A stretch of DNA of 64,000 bases, taken from Streptomyces fagopyri. GTDB taxonomy: Bacteria > Actinomycetota > Actinomycetes > Streptomycetales > Streptomycetaceae. Under the pieces are notes generated by a model. It was not told where the DNA came from. It was given only the letters and a program-made list of their open reading frames with translations, and searched no databases. The DNA is taken from contig NZ_CP045643.1 in NCBI RefSeq assembly GCF_009498275.1, positions 7,440,001-7,504,000 of the forward strand, written 5' to 3'. The translations under genes and the position numbers were made by a program. Positions 44,601 through 55,479 of this stretch are shown here, in pieces; within the stretch, counting starts at the first letter, position 1, and the number at the start of each line of letters is the position of its first letter.

Positions 44601-44631
44601 AAGGCCGGTCCGTCGCAGACGGACCGGCCTT
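44601..44631 (+). terminator. Terminator after tRNA-Val(CAC) copy 2
   Basis: A perfect 14-bp stem (44601-44614 with 44618-44631) closes a GCA triloop, 6 bp after the tRNA and followed by CTTGC. Strong structure. Confidence 0.8.
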
Positions 44632-44707
44632 CTTGCATGCCCGGACGGCCGGTACCGCTGTCGTACCCGTGTCGTACCGGTGTCCACGCGTGCCGCCACA
44701 CCACCCC

Positions 44708-45433
44708 TCACGCCGCCGCGGACAGCTCCGGCCGCAGCGGCCACGACGGATCCACCGACTCCTCCGAACCACTGCGCGCGAACCAGGCCTGAAGCCCCCG
44801 CGCCTGCGCCGCGTGCCACACCGACTGCAGGGTGTGCAGCTCCGCGGGGGAGAGCCGCTCCAGCCGGGGCGCGAACCGGCGCCCCACCGCCCGTACCACC
44901 TCCATCGCGGCCAGCGCGTCCGCCGCCGCGTCGTGCGCGCCCTCCAGGGCGACGCCGTAGTGCGCGCACAGGTCGGTGAGCGTGCGCCGGCCCTTGCGGT
45001 AGCGGTCCAGATGTTTGTCCAGGACCCGTGGATCGAGCACGCGCAGCGGCGCCGAGTCGAACCAGCGGTCGAGACAGGACGCCCGATGCCGGCGCAACTC
45101 CCGGTCCAGGAGCGTCAGATCGAACGGCGCGTTCATCACCACCAGCGGGCGGCCCACCGCGGCCTGCTCGCCCAGCACCCGGACTATCTCGTCCATCACC
45201 GGCGACGGCCAGCGGCCGTTGCGCTGCAGATGTTCCTCCGTCAGTCCGTGCACCGCCGTCGCACCCTCGGGCACCGGCACCCCCGGGTTGACCAGCCACC
45301 GGGTCACCCGGGGGCGGGAACCCGCGGTGTCCTGGACGACGACGGCGGCCGACACGATCCGGTCGGTCTCGACATCCACGCCCGTGGTCTCCGTGTCGAA
45401 CGCGGCCAAGGGGCCCTCGTACCAGCACGTCAT
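44708..45433 (-). CDS. DnaQ-like 3'-5' exonuclease (DEDDh)
   Basis: 241 aa from ATG at 45433, 10 nt after GAGGAG; a GTG at 45439 is too close to that site. The exonuclease motifs are complete: AFDTETTG (ExoI, Asp and Glu, about 11-18), NAPFDLTLLDREL (ExoII Asp), and HDAAADALAAMEV (ExoIII His and Asp). This is an epsilon-subunit-like nuclease domain without polymerase or helicase parts. It may degrade or proofread DNA or RNA; free-standing forms are common in actinobacteria. It is convergent with tRNA-Val copy 2. Confidence 0.9.
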   Translation of the reverse strand: MTCWYEGPLAAFDTETTGVDVETDRIVSAAVVVQDTAGSRPRVTRWLVNPGVPVPEGATAVHGLTEEHLQRNGRWPSPVMDEIVRVLGEQAAVGRPLVVMNAPFDLTLLDRELRRHRASCLDRWFDSAPLRVLDPRVLDKHLDRYRKGRRTLTDLCAHYGVALEGAHDAAADALAAMEVVRAVGRRFAPRLERLSPAELHTLQSVWHAAQARGLQAWFARSGSEESVDPSWPLRPELSAAA

Positions 45434-45603
45434 ACGCACACAACTCCTCGTTCACCCACGGCAGCTGACGCACCGTCTTCTGCCCGTTTGGTGATACCCG
45501 GGCTGTTTGCGCCGTACGCCGGGAGGAGACAACAGAGGTACGGGTCTTTGCAGTTCAGCGGCCCGTCGCGGGGATTCTCTTGGCTTGGAAGGCTGTTGGA
45601 CTC

Positions 45604-46170
45604 ATGGCAATCGCGCAGCCCGAGCGGGGCGGGCTGCTGCCCCAGCGGACGGCACCCCATCGCGGCACGCTCGCCACCACCGCCTGCATGGAGACACTGC
45701 AGGTCGGCTACCTGCACGCGGTCGCCGCGGCGGCGGGCTGCTCCCTGTCCCAGCCCTTTCCGGACAACGGGATCGACTGGCACGTCAGCCACAGCGGCCC
45801 CGGACACACGGTCGACGACGAAGTCACCATCAAGGTGCAGCTCAAGTGCACGTACCAGATCCCGCCGAACCCCCCGGGACCCGCCTTCTCCTTCACGCTC
45901 GACAACGAGCACCTGGCGAAGCTCGCCCGCACCCCGGTCTCGGTGCACAAGATCCTGGTCGTGATGCTCGTGCCCCGGTCCCAGGACGACTGGCTGCGCG
46001 CCAGCCACGACCGCCTCGACCTGCGGCACTGCTGCTACTGGACCAACCTCGCCGGGCAGCCCGTCACGGGCCGGCGCAGAACCACCGTCCGCATACCGAC
46101 CTCGCGCATCTTCGACGACCGGGCCCTGTGCGAGATCATGACGCGGGTCGGGACGGGAGGCAGACCATGA
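45604..46170 (+). CDS. DUF4365-like protein, unknown function
   Basis: 188 aa from ATG at 45604. The region ATTACMETLQVGYLHAVAAAAGCSLSQPFPDNGIDWHV with DEVTIKVQLKCTYQ resembles the DUF4365 pattern of nuclease-fold-like proteins: an Asp in the GIDWHV strand and the (Q)xK in VQLKCTY would match the D-(E/Q)xK arrangement of PD-(D/E)XK enzymes. That reading is inference. Its stop overlaps the start of the 405-aa gene (ATGA), so the two are co-expressed. No toxin or phage marker is nearby. Confidence 0.72.
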   Translation: MAIAQPERGGLLPQRTAPHRGTLATTACMETLQVGYLHAVAAAAGCSLSQPFPDNGIDWHVSHSGPGHTVDDEVTIKVQLKCTYQIPPNPPGPAFSFTLDNEHLAKLARTPVSVHKILVVMLVPRSQDDWLRASHDRLDLRHCCYWTNLAGQPVTGRRRTTVRIPTSRIFDDRALCEIMTRVGTGGRP

Positions 46171-47384
46171 CGCACCGCCCGATCGACGAGCCCCTCCGGC
46201 CGGTCAGGCCGCACCCCGCCGAGACCCACTGGACCGAGCCGCCCGAGCCCGGCCAGGTCGACCCCGCCGTGCTCAGCGCGCTGCTGCACCGGCACGGCTG
46301 GCAGCGCCGCGGCGGCGCCGCGGGACGGTACGGCAGGTGGACCCCACCCGGGCCCGGCGGCTCGGGCACCAGCCTGCTCGTGCCGGAGAACCGGGCTTTC
46401 CCCGACAGCGACGATCTCCTCGGCGAGGCCCTCGTCGCGCTCTCCCGCAGCGGCGCCCCTTCCGCGCGCGACGTGCTGGTCGCGCTCGCCGTGCCCAGCG
46501 ACGAGATCCGCTGGTGGCGCGACGTCCCCACCGGTCCCGTCGGCGCCACGCCCTGGAGCGTCGAGGAGCGGCTGCGCTCCGCGGCCCGCCAGATGCTGCT
46601 CGCGGCCGCCCTCGCCACCCGCGCGCGGGTCGGCTACTACGGCGCCCGGTACCGCAGGCCCGCCGCCGCGTCCCTGGAGAACGTCCTGGTCGGTGCCGAC
46701 CCCGGCGGACGCCGGCTCACCGCCTTCGTGCCCGTGGACACCGGCCGGTCGCTGGCCGTACGCCTGCACCAGGCGCTGTACGCCGCCCGCGAGGCCATCG
46801 ACTACCAGCGGGCCACCGGCGGTATGGACGCCTTCGACGCCGCCGTCGAGGCGGGCGTCAGCCACGAGCTCACCGAGGCCGTCGTCGCCCTCGTGCGCGG
46901 CACCGAGGGCGCCCGCGTCGCCGTCGAGTGGGCGCCCGCCGCCGGTGTCCCCGAGGGCTGCGCGGCGCCCGACGAAGCCGTCGAGTTCTCGCCCGGCGAC
47001 GTCCCCGTGCTGCGCGAGGCCGCCGCCCGCTATCTGCGCGAGGAACCGTCCGTGCCGGTCCGGATCACCGGCGCCGTGGTGCGGATGCGCAGGTCGGAAC
47101 CGCGCGGTGAGGGCACCGCACGGCTGCGGGTCATCGCGGGCGCGGAGGTCCCCTACGTACGCGTGAGCCTCGACGAGGAGGCGTACCGGATAGCGGGGCA
47201 GGCCCATCTCGTCGGGCTGCCGGTGCGGGTGCACGGGCGGCTGGAGAGCCGCGGCGGCTTCCGCAGGCTCACGGACGCGTCCGGGGTCGTACCCGTCCAG
47301 GTCGACGAGGCCGAACGGGACCGGCTGATGAAGTCGCTCCAGGAGAATCTGGACTTCTTCGAGGAGGCGTGCAGCGGGGACTGA
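46167..47384 (+). CDS. 405-aa protein of unknown function, coupled to the DUF4365-like gene
   Basis: ATG at 46167 overlaps the previous stop and has GGAGG upstream. No known domain was recognised. The N-terminal about 130 residues are Pro/Arg-rich with repeated Trp (SVEERLRSAARQMLLAAALATRARVGYYGARY). A middle part (about 170-260) has LTAFVPVDTGRSLAVRLHQALYAAREAIDYQ, and the C-terminus is beta-rich (VPVRITGAVVRMRRSEPRG, GLPVRVHGRLESRGGFRRL), like an OB or nucleic-acid-binding fold. There is no membrane segment. It may work with the DUF4365-like partner on nucleic acid, but this is speculation. Confidence 0.75.
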   Translation: MTHRPIDEPLRPVRPHPAETHWTEPPEPGQVDPAVLSALLHRHGWQRRGGAAGRYGRWTPPGPGGSGTSLLVPENRAFPDSDDLLGEALVALSRSGAPSARDVLVALAVPSDEIRWWRDVPTGPVGATPWSVEERLRSAARQMLLAAALATRARVGYYGARYRRPAAASLENVLVGADPGGRRLTAFVPVDTGRSLAVRLHQALYAAREAIDYQRATGGMDAFDAAVEAGVSHELTEAVVALVRGTEGARVAVEWAPAAGVPEGCAAPDEAVEFSPGDVPVLREAAARYLREEPSVPVRITGAVVRMRRSEPRGEGTARLRVIAGAEVPYVRVSLDEEAYRIAGQAHLVGLPVRVHGRLESRGGFRRLTDASGVVPVQVDEAERDRLMKSLQENLDFFEEACSGD

Positions 47385-47489
47385 GCCCGGAGGGACGGTA
47401 ACCGTTTCGCGGAGGGAGGCCTCGGCTCGGTACGATTCCTGTCTGCGCCCGCGTGTCGCGGCGCGCCCACCTTCAGGCAGGAGAGTCCG

Positions 47490-49475
<1,986 letters not shown>

Positions 49476-49516
49476 CCCGCGCGGTGATCCGACGCGCGAG
49501 GTGATCCGACGAGCAC

Positions 49517-49567
49517 GTACCGAGAGGCCCCCGGGGAGTTCCTGTGACCCCGGGGGCCTCTCGGTAC
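49517..49567 (+). terminator. Very strong hairpin after thrS
   Basis: A perfect 20-bp stem (49517-49536 with 49548-49567) and an 11-nt loop lie 41 bp after the thrS stop. The longest stem in the window. The gap also repeats GGTGATCCGACG (about 49482 and 49500). Confidence 0.85.
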
Positions 49568-49723
49568 CGGGACCACGCGCGCGTACGGGACGGGACTGTC
49601 CGTGACGGCGCGGCCGCGGTCCCGTACGCCTCGACTACGGGGGGCGGGCGGGGGCGGCCCTGACGGCATTCGGGTGAGCCCCGCCGACACGCCGCGAACG
49701 GGCGAAGCAATATGCTGCACCAC

Positions 49724-50272
49724 ATGACGAGTGAGCCGGAGCAGCAGATCGGAGTGGGGACGCAGGACGCGTTCCAGCGCCTGTGGACGCCCCATCGGAT
49801 GGCTTACATCCAGGGCGAGAACAAGCCTACCGGCCCGGGGGCCGACGACGGCTGTCCGTTCTGCTCGATCCCCGCCAAGTCCGACGAGGACGGGCTCATC
49901 GTCAAGCGCGGTGAGCAGGTGTACGCGGTGCTCAACCTCTACCCGTACAACGGCGGCCATCTCATGGTCGTGCCCTACCGCCATGTCGCGGACTACACCG
50001 ACCTGACCGGCCCGGAGACCGCCGAGCTCGGCGAGCTGACCAAGCAGGCCATGACCGCGCTGCGGACCGCGTCCGGCGCGCACGGCTTCAACATCGGTAT
50101 GAACCAGGGCACCGTCGCCGGTGCGGGCATCGCCGCCCACCTGCACCAGCACATCGTGCCCCGGTGGGGCGGCGACACCAACTTCATGCCGGTCGTCGGC
50201 CACACCAAGGTCCTGCCCCAACTGCTCGCGGACACCCGCGAGATGCTCGCCGAGGCCTGGCCCCGGCCGTAG
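49724..50272 (+). CDS. HIT-family nucleotide hydrolase
   Basis: 182 aa from ATG at 49724; a -10-like TATGCT (49711-49716) 7 nt before it suggests a leaderless mRNA, and an in-frame ATG at 49712 falls inside that hexamer. The histidine triad reads HLHQHIVPRW (about 138-147). CPFC and the following residues match the zinc site of the actinobacterial HIT branch (GCPFCSI). These hydrolyse or transfer nucleotides (AP4A-phosphorylase-like). It lies between thrS and the lipid operon, a position I recall from other streptomycetes. Confidence 0.9.
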   Translation: MTSEPEQQIGVGTQDAFQRLWTPHRMAYIQGENKPTGPGADDGCPFCSIPAKSDEDGLIVKRGEQVYAVLNLYPYNGGHLMVVPYRHVADYTDLTGPETAELGELTKQAMTALRTASGAHGFNIGMNQGTVAGAGIAAHLHQHIVPRWGGDTNFMPVVGHTKVLPQLLADTREMLAEAWPRP

Positions 50273-50396
50273 CCCGGCCGGGCCCCGGAAAGGGGGCGTG
50301 GGAGTCCACGCCTCCGCCCCGGGACGGCCTCGCTCCGGGAAGCCCCCTGGGACGGCCCGCACAGGGGCCGCCGTCTCCGGCCGGTCCGCCGGGGGC

Positions 50397-52106
50397 CTAC
50401 GCGTCGTAGACGTCGTCCTTCTTCGGTGTCGGGTCCTGCACCGAGCCGCTGAGCACGGACGTGCGGCCGTCGAACTTCGTGGTGTCCACGTTGTGGCCCT
50501 TGAGGAACTCGATGACGGCCTCGTGCACCACACGCAGCACGGGGGTCGCGGAACGCAGTACGTCGTCGGTCATGAAGCGGTTCTTCCAGGGCTGGTCGGC
50601 CCAGGCGTGCCGCAGCCCGAAGGGTTCGGGAAGCGTCAGCGAGCCGCCGAGCCAGTTGAGGAGCGGCGGGTACCAGGTGAGCGGGGCGCGGGACGCGAGC
50701 CGGACCACCTCGTCGTTGCCGACCAGCGGGAGCTTCACCGTGCGGGTCTCCCAGAACTTGACCGTCTTGGCGACCTTCTTCTCCTTGGCCGCCGGCTTGC
50801 CCATGAACAGGCCGTTCACCGGGCCCAGCGCGTGGCCGGTGAGCTCGATGCGCAGGGTCTTGTGCAGCACGGTCACCGTGACGAGCATGCTGATCACCAA
50901 CTGGCCGTCGAAGAGGGTCCACTGGACCCCGAGGTAGTGCCGTTCGCCGGTGTTGTACTGCTGCTTGTTGCAGATGTCCCGCAGCTGCTGGAGGTTGACC
51001 TGGTGGGCCGTGCTGCCGGCGGGGCGGGTGACCGCCTTGGCGGTCGCAGGGATGTGCGTGACGACCCAGTGACGGATCTCCGGCTTGGGGAAACCGCCCG
51101 TGGTCAGCGGGCTCGTGTTCAGCCGCTCCAGCGCCCGCTCGATGGCGCTCACGACGTCGAAGCTCTGGAACCTGTTGATCTCCGGGGGCGGTACCAGGTG
51201 CTTGGCCAGCTCCGCACTGAGCGACCCCACTTTCTGCACCTGGTCCGAGACGACCGGGACCAGCTCCTCGGCGAGGTGCCAGTGCCCCCAGCGCGTCCCC
51301 ATGCCGAGGATGCCCTTGGGGCCCGCGTAGAAGACCGAGTTCGACCGCTGCTCGTCCCGCAGCTCGCCGAACGCCTGGCGCATCCGCTCGGCCCTGGTGT
51401 CGCCGGGGCTGCTGGGCACGGACTCGGGGACCCGGGCCCCCACGGTGCTGCCGGACAGGAGGTTGGTCCAGCGGGTGCGCAGGTCCTTCGCGGTGCGCTC
51501 GCAGATCTGCTTGGCCAGCAGCCAGCCGACGACCGGGGCGACGATCGCGCCCCGCACGTACCACGCGAGAGGGCCGGTGAAGGGCAGCCGGATCATGGCG
51601 ATCACGGCGACGACCCCCACGGCGACGAGGAGGGCGGTGGCCAGGGCGGAGGCGCGCTTGTCCTCGCGCTTGGAGACGAGGGTGCGTATCTGGAAGACCA
51701 GCAGCCACAGCAGGAGCCCCGGCAGGAAGAGCAGACCGCAGACCGCCATCACGACGGTGAGCCGGTTGTCGCGCTCCTTGCGCAGCCGGTTCGCCGCCAG
51801 ACAGTGCTCGACCACCGCCTGCGGCTCGATGCCGAAGGACTGGATCACCGGACTGCGGCCGACGCCCAGCATGCGGGCCACCACCGCCTGCGAGAAGGCC
51901 TCGCCGAGATTGGGCCGGAAGATCGTCGCCCACTTTCTGCTCGGCGTGACCTTCGACTCGTGCCACTCGTTGTTGGCCTCGAGGATCTTCCCGACCTCGT
52001 CGTCCCGGTACGCGGCCGAGGCCAAGGCGTACGTCGCCATCTCGTCCGAACCCGAGCGTGGCACCTGTGGCCCGAAGATGTCCTCGAAACCGGTTGGAAC
52101 CGTCAT
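50397..52106 (-). CDS. Large membrane protein of unknown function
   Basis: 569 aa from ATG at 52106 (52118 or the upstream 52169 are alternatives; no clean ribosome site). The N-terminal about 110 residues are soluble, followed by a two-helix hairpin near LTVVMAVCGLLFLPGLLLWLLVF and ATALLVAVGVVAVIAMI with a third helix (about 180-200), and a long cytosolic C-terminal half with FTGPLAWYVRG and QFNTGERHYLG-type motifs. No known domain was recognised. It lies downstream of the EF-G-like gene on the minus strand but 211 bp away, so co-transcription is uncertain. Confidence 0.72.
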   Translation of the reverse strand: MTVPTGFEDIFGPQVPRSGSDEMATYALASAAYRDDEVGKILEANNEWHESKVTPSRKWATIFRPNLGEAFSQAVVARMLGVGRSPVIQSFGIEPQAVVEHCLAANRLRKERDNRLTVVMAVCGLLFLPGLLLWLLVFQIRTLVSKREDKRASALATALLVAVGVVAVIAMIRLPFTGPLAWYVRGAIVAPVVGWLLAKQICERTAKDLRTRWTNLLSGSTVGARVPESVPSSPGDTRAERMRQAFGELRDEQRSNSVFYAGPKGILGMGTRWGHWHLAEELVPVVSDQVQKVGSLSAELAKHLVPPPEINRFQSFDVVSAIERALERLNTSPLTTGGFPKPEIRHWVVTHIPATAKAVTRPAGSTAHQVNLQQLRDICNKQQYNTGERHYLGVQWTLFDGQLVISMLVTVTVLHKTLRIELTGHALGPVNGLFMGKPAAKEKKVAKTVKFWETRTVKLPLVGNDEVVRLASRAPLTWYPPLLNWLGGSLTLPEPFGLRHAWADQPWKNRFMTDDVLRSATPVLRVVHEAVIEFLKGHNVDTTKFDGRTSVLSGSVQDPTPKKDDVYDA

Positions 52107-52317
52107 TCCCGCCCCCATCGCCGCCGGTGTCGCTTCTGCGGCTTTTCCCGACTTCCCTGCCCCGCACACCTGTTGATCAGCCAGTCATGGTGATCGAGTC
52201 GCCACGTCATCAGCCTTGAGCTTGATCAGGTCATCAGCGTATCGGCAGCCGGCGGCCTTCGTCGGCGGACGGCCGAAGCCGCCCGCCGAGGGTGAACCCG
52301 AGTGTTCCGGGTGTGAA

Positions 52318-54516
52318 CTAGGAGGCATCCCGCGTCCGTTCGCGCATCCTCTCGGCGATCTGCGGCGGCATCGGCTCGTGCCGCGCGTAACTGCGCCGGA
52401 ATCGCGCGGTGCCGTGCGAGAGCGAGCGCAGATCGACGGCGTACCGCCCGATCTCCATCTCCGGCACCTCGGCCCGTACGAGCGTGCGTCCGCCGCTCGT
52501 CTGCTCCGTGCCGACGACCCGTCCGCGCCGCCCCGACAGGTCGCTCATCACGGCGCCCACGTAGTCGTCGCCGACCATGACGGTCACCTCGGCGACGGGC
52601 TCCAGCAGATGGATCCTCGCCTCGGCGGCGGCCTCGCGCAGCGCCAGCGCGCCCGCGGTCTGGAAGGCGGCGTCGGAGGAGTCCACCGAGTGCGCCTTGC
52701 CGTCGAGCAGGGTGATCCGCACGTCGATGAGCGGATGGCCCGCGGCCACGCCCCTGGCCGCCTGGGCGCGCACGCCCTTCTCGACGGACGGGATGAACTG
52801 CCGGGGCACGGCCCCGCCGACCACCTTGTCCACGAACTCGATGCCCGACCCGTTCGGGAGGGGTTCGACCTCGATCTCGCAGATCGCGTACTGGCCGTGG
52901 CCGCCGGACTGCTTCACATGGCGCCCGCGCCCCGCGGACCTGGCCGCGAACGTCTCCCGCAGGGAGACCTTGTGCGGGACCACGTCGACCTGGACGCCGT
53001 ACCGGCTGCGCAGCCGCTCCAGGGCGACGTCGGCGTGCGCCTCTCCCAGACACCACAGGACCACCTGGTGGGTGTGCTGGTTCTGCTCCAGGCGCATGGT
53101 GGGATCCTCGGCGACCAGCCGGCCGAGCCCCTGCGAGAGCTTGTCCTCGTCGGCCTTGCTGTGCGCCTGGATGGCGAGCGGCAGCAGCGGGTCGGGCATC
53201 TGCCACGGTTCCATCAGCAGCGGGTCGTCCTTGGCCGAGAGCGTGTCGCCGGTCTCCGCCCGGTTGAGCTTCGCCACGCACGCCAGGTCGCCCGCGATGC
53301 AGTGGGTGAGGGCGCGCTGCTGTTTGCCGAACGGCGCGGAGAGCGCGCCGACACGCTCGTCGACGTCGTGGTCCTCGTGGCCGCGGTCGGTGAGCCCGTG
53401 CCCGGAGACGTGCACCGTCGCGTCGGGGCGCAGGGTGCCGGAGAAGACGCGGACGAGCGAGACCCGGCCGACATAGGGGTCGCTGGCCGTCTTCACGACC
53501 TCCGCCACCAGCGGACCGTCCGGGTCGCAGGCCCTGACCTCACGTGCCACGCCGTCCGGTGTGGTCACCGCGGGAGCCGCGCGCTCCAGCGGGGTCGGGA
53601 AGCCGCCGGTGACGAGCTCCAGGAGCTCGACCGTGCCCAGCCCCTGCCGGGCGCCCTCGGCGGCGGGAGCGGCGGCCAGCACGGGGAAGAACGCCCCGCG
53701 TGCCACGGCCCGCTCCAGATCCTGCGCCAATGTCTTGAAATCGATCTCCTCGCCGCCCAGATAGCGGTCCATGAGGGTCTCGTCCTCGCTCTCGGCGATG
53801 ATCCCCTCGATGAGCCGGTTGCGCGCCGCCTCGATCAGCGGCAGCTGCCCGTCTCCCGGCTCGGACTCCTCGCGCTCGCCGGACGAGTAGTCGAACAGCC
53901 GTTGCGACAGCAGCCCGATCAACCCGGTCACCGGTGCGTGCCCGTCGGGGCCCGGCTCTCCGTGCAGCGGCAGATAGAGCGGCAGTACGGCGTCGGGGTC
54001 GTCGGCGCCGAAGGCCTCCGCGCAGGTCCTGGTCATCGTGTCGAAGTCGGCGCGGGCCGCTTCGAGGTGGGTGATCACGATGGCCCGCGGCATGCCGACC
54101 GCCGCGCACTCCTCCCACACCATCCGGGTCGAGCCGTCCACGCCGTCCGCGGCCGAGACCACGAAGAGGGCCGCGTCCGCGGCGCGCAGACCGGCCCTGA
54201 GCTCCCCGACGAAGTCGGCGTATCCGGGGGTGTCAAGAATGTTGATCTTGTAGCCGTCCCAGGTGACGGGCACCAGGGAGAGCTGCACCGAGCGCTGCTG
54301 CCGGTGCTCGATCTCGTCGTAGTCGGATACGGCGGTGCCGTCCTCCACCCGGCCCGCCCGGTTCACGGCTCCCGCCGTCAGCGCGAGAGCCTCCACCAAA
54401 GTCGTCTTGCCCGATCCGCTGTGGCCGACCAGCACCACATTCCGTACGGACGCGGGGTGGTCGGCCGCCGTAGCCCTGCCGGCGGCTCCGGGGTGTGCGT
54501 TCGCCTTGTCGCCCAT
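52318..54516 (-). CDS. Elongation factor G-like GTPase with a degenerate G4 motif
   Basis: 732 aa from ATG at 54516 (GGGAGG upstream). The G domain has GHSGSGKTT (31-39) where EF-G has GHVDAGKTT, DTPGYADFVGE for G3, and ITHLEAARAD (THLE at 54061-54072) in place of NKxD. The later parts match EF-G domains II-V (PLVAEVVKTASDPYVGRVSL, SGGHGQYAICEIEVEPL, MGDDYVGAVMSDLSGRRG-like). It is a non-canonical translational GTPase (EF-G2 or ribosome-protection-like), without evidence here of drug resistance. The gene is divergent from the PI/PIM operon. Confidence 0.88.
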   Translation of the reverse strand: MGDKANAHPGAAGRATAADHPASVRNVVLVGHSGSGKTTLVEALALTAGAVNRAGRVEDGTAVSDYDEIEHRQQRSVQLSLVPVTWDGYKINILDTPGYADFVGELRAGLRAADAALFVVSAADGVDGSTRMVWEECAAVGMPRAIVITHLEAARADFDTMTRTCAEAFGADDPDAVLPLYLPLHGEPGPDGHAPVTGLIGLLSQRLFDYSSGEREESEPGDGQLPLIEAARNRLIEGIIAESEDETLMDRYLGGEEIDFKTLAQDLERAVARGAFFPVLAAAPAAEGARQGLGTVELLELVTGGFPTPLERAAPAVTTPDGVAREVRACDPDGPLVAEVVKTASDPYVGRVSLVRVFSGTLRPDATVHVSGHGLTDRGHEDHDVDERVGALSAPFGKQQRALTHCIAGDLACVAKLNRAETGDTLSAKDDPLLMEPWQMPDPLLPLAIQAHSKADEDKLSQGLGRLVAEDPTMRLEQNQHTHQVVLWCLGEAHADVALERLRSRYGVQVDVVPHKVSLRETFAARSAGRGRHVKQSGGHGQYAICEIEVEPLPNGSGIEFVDKVVGGAVPRQFIPSVEKGVRAQAARGVAAGHPLIDVRITLLDGKAHSVDSSDAAFQTAGALALREAAAEARIHLLEPVAEVTVMVGDDYVGAVMSDLSGRRGRVVGTEQTSGGRTLVRAEVPEMEIGRYAVDLRSLSHGTARFRRSYARHEPMPPQIAERMRERTRDAS

Positions 54517-54816
54517 GGCCTTGCCTCCCGTGCACGGTGAGGTCTCTTTGGGCGCGGGCACGACGGATCCTTCCCCGGACCAGGTCCAGGGGTACCCCCA
54601 GCGGTACGGCTCCGATGACGCCCGCGGTGACTTCGAGCTTTGCACTCGTGTCACGGTGCGTCCATACGGCGGACGCGATCGCGCGGTGCCGCCGGGGGAG
54701 TCCCCGCGTGACACGGGGTGCGGGTGCCCGACCGTCGCACATGCGCGCGCGTGACTACGATGGGCCAGCCGGGGGTCAGCAGGGGCCGCCCGGCGACACC
54801 GAACCTCGGGAAGGCC
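54517..54816. promoter_or_regulatory. 300-bp divergent region before the EF-G-like and lipid-operon genes
   Basis: A likely -10 TACGAT (54754-54759) faces the lipid operon. In-frame ATG/GTG codons exist before ATG 54817, but the best ribosome site (TCGGGAAGG) is next to 54817. No paired promoter could be assigned for the minus-strand EF-G-like gene. Confidence 0.4.
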
Positions 54817-55479
54817 ATGCTGAACAAGTACGCGCGTGCATTCTTCACGCGTGTCCTCACACCGTTCGCCGCGTTTCTCATCCGCCGGGGGGTGAGCCCC
54901 GACACGGTCACCCTCCTGGGCACGGCCGGAGTGATGGCGGGCGCGCTGGTCTTCTACCCCCGGGGAGAGTTCTTCTGGGGCACGATCGTCATCACGCTCT
55001 TCGTCTTCTCCGACCTGGTCGACGGCAACATGGCGCGCCAGCTCGGCCGCTCCAGCCGGTGGGGGGCCTTCCTGGACTCCACGCTCGACCGGGTCGCCGA
55101 CGGTGCCGTCTTCGGCGGCTTCGCGCTCTGGTACGCGGGCAACGGCGACAACAACGTGCTCTGCGCCGTCTCGATCTTCTGTCTGGCCAGCGGCCAGGTG
55201 GTCTCGTACACCAAGGCCCGCGGCGAGTCGATCGGTCTGCCGGTCGCCGTCAACGGTCTGGTGGAGCGCGCCGAACGCCTGGTGATCTCGCTGGTCGCGG
55301 CGGGCCTCGCGGGACTGCACAAGTTCGGGGTGCCCGGCATCCAGTGGCTGCTGCCCGTCGCCCTCTGGATCGTCGCCGTCGGCAGCCTGGTGACGCTGGT
55401 CCAGCGCGTCGTCACGGTGCGCCGTGAGTCCGAGGAGGCCGACGCGGCCGCCTCGCACAGCAGCGGGGCCCCGTCGTGA
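54817..55479 (+). CDS. Phosphatidylinositol phosphate synthase (CDP-alcohol phosphatidyltransferase)
   Basis: 220 aa from ATG at 54817 (GGGAAGG upstream). The CDP-alcohol signature D66-LVDG-NMAR-QLG...D87-STLD91 is complete. About six membrane helices surround it. Actinobacterial enzymes of this type join CDP-diacylglycerol and inositol phosphate to phosphatidylinositol phosphate, the start of PI and PIM lipids. The GTG of the next gene overlaps its stop, and a PimA homologue follows, which makes a PI role much more likely than phosphatidylglycerol phosphate synthesis. Confidence 0.92.
   Translation: MLNKYARAFFTRVLTPFAAFLIRRGVSPDTVTLLGTAGVMAGALVFYPRGEFFWGTIVITLFVFSDLVDGNMARQLGRSSRWGAFLDSTLDRVADGAVFGGFALWYAGNGDNNVLCAVSIFCLASGQVVSYTKARGESIGLPVAVNGLVERAERLVISLVAAGLAGLHKFGVPGIQWLLPVALWIVAVGSLVTLVQRVVTVRRESEEADAAASHSSGAPS

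Noticed and set aside
47385..47489. T-box leader before thrS
   Set aside because: The gap is only 105 bp, and no T-box core, specifier loop or terminator/antiterminator pair was seen.
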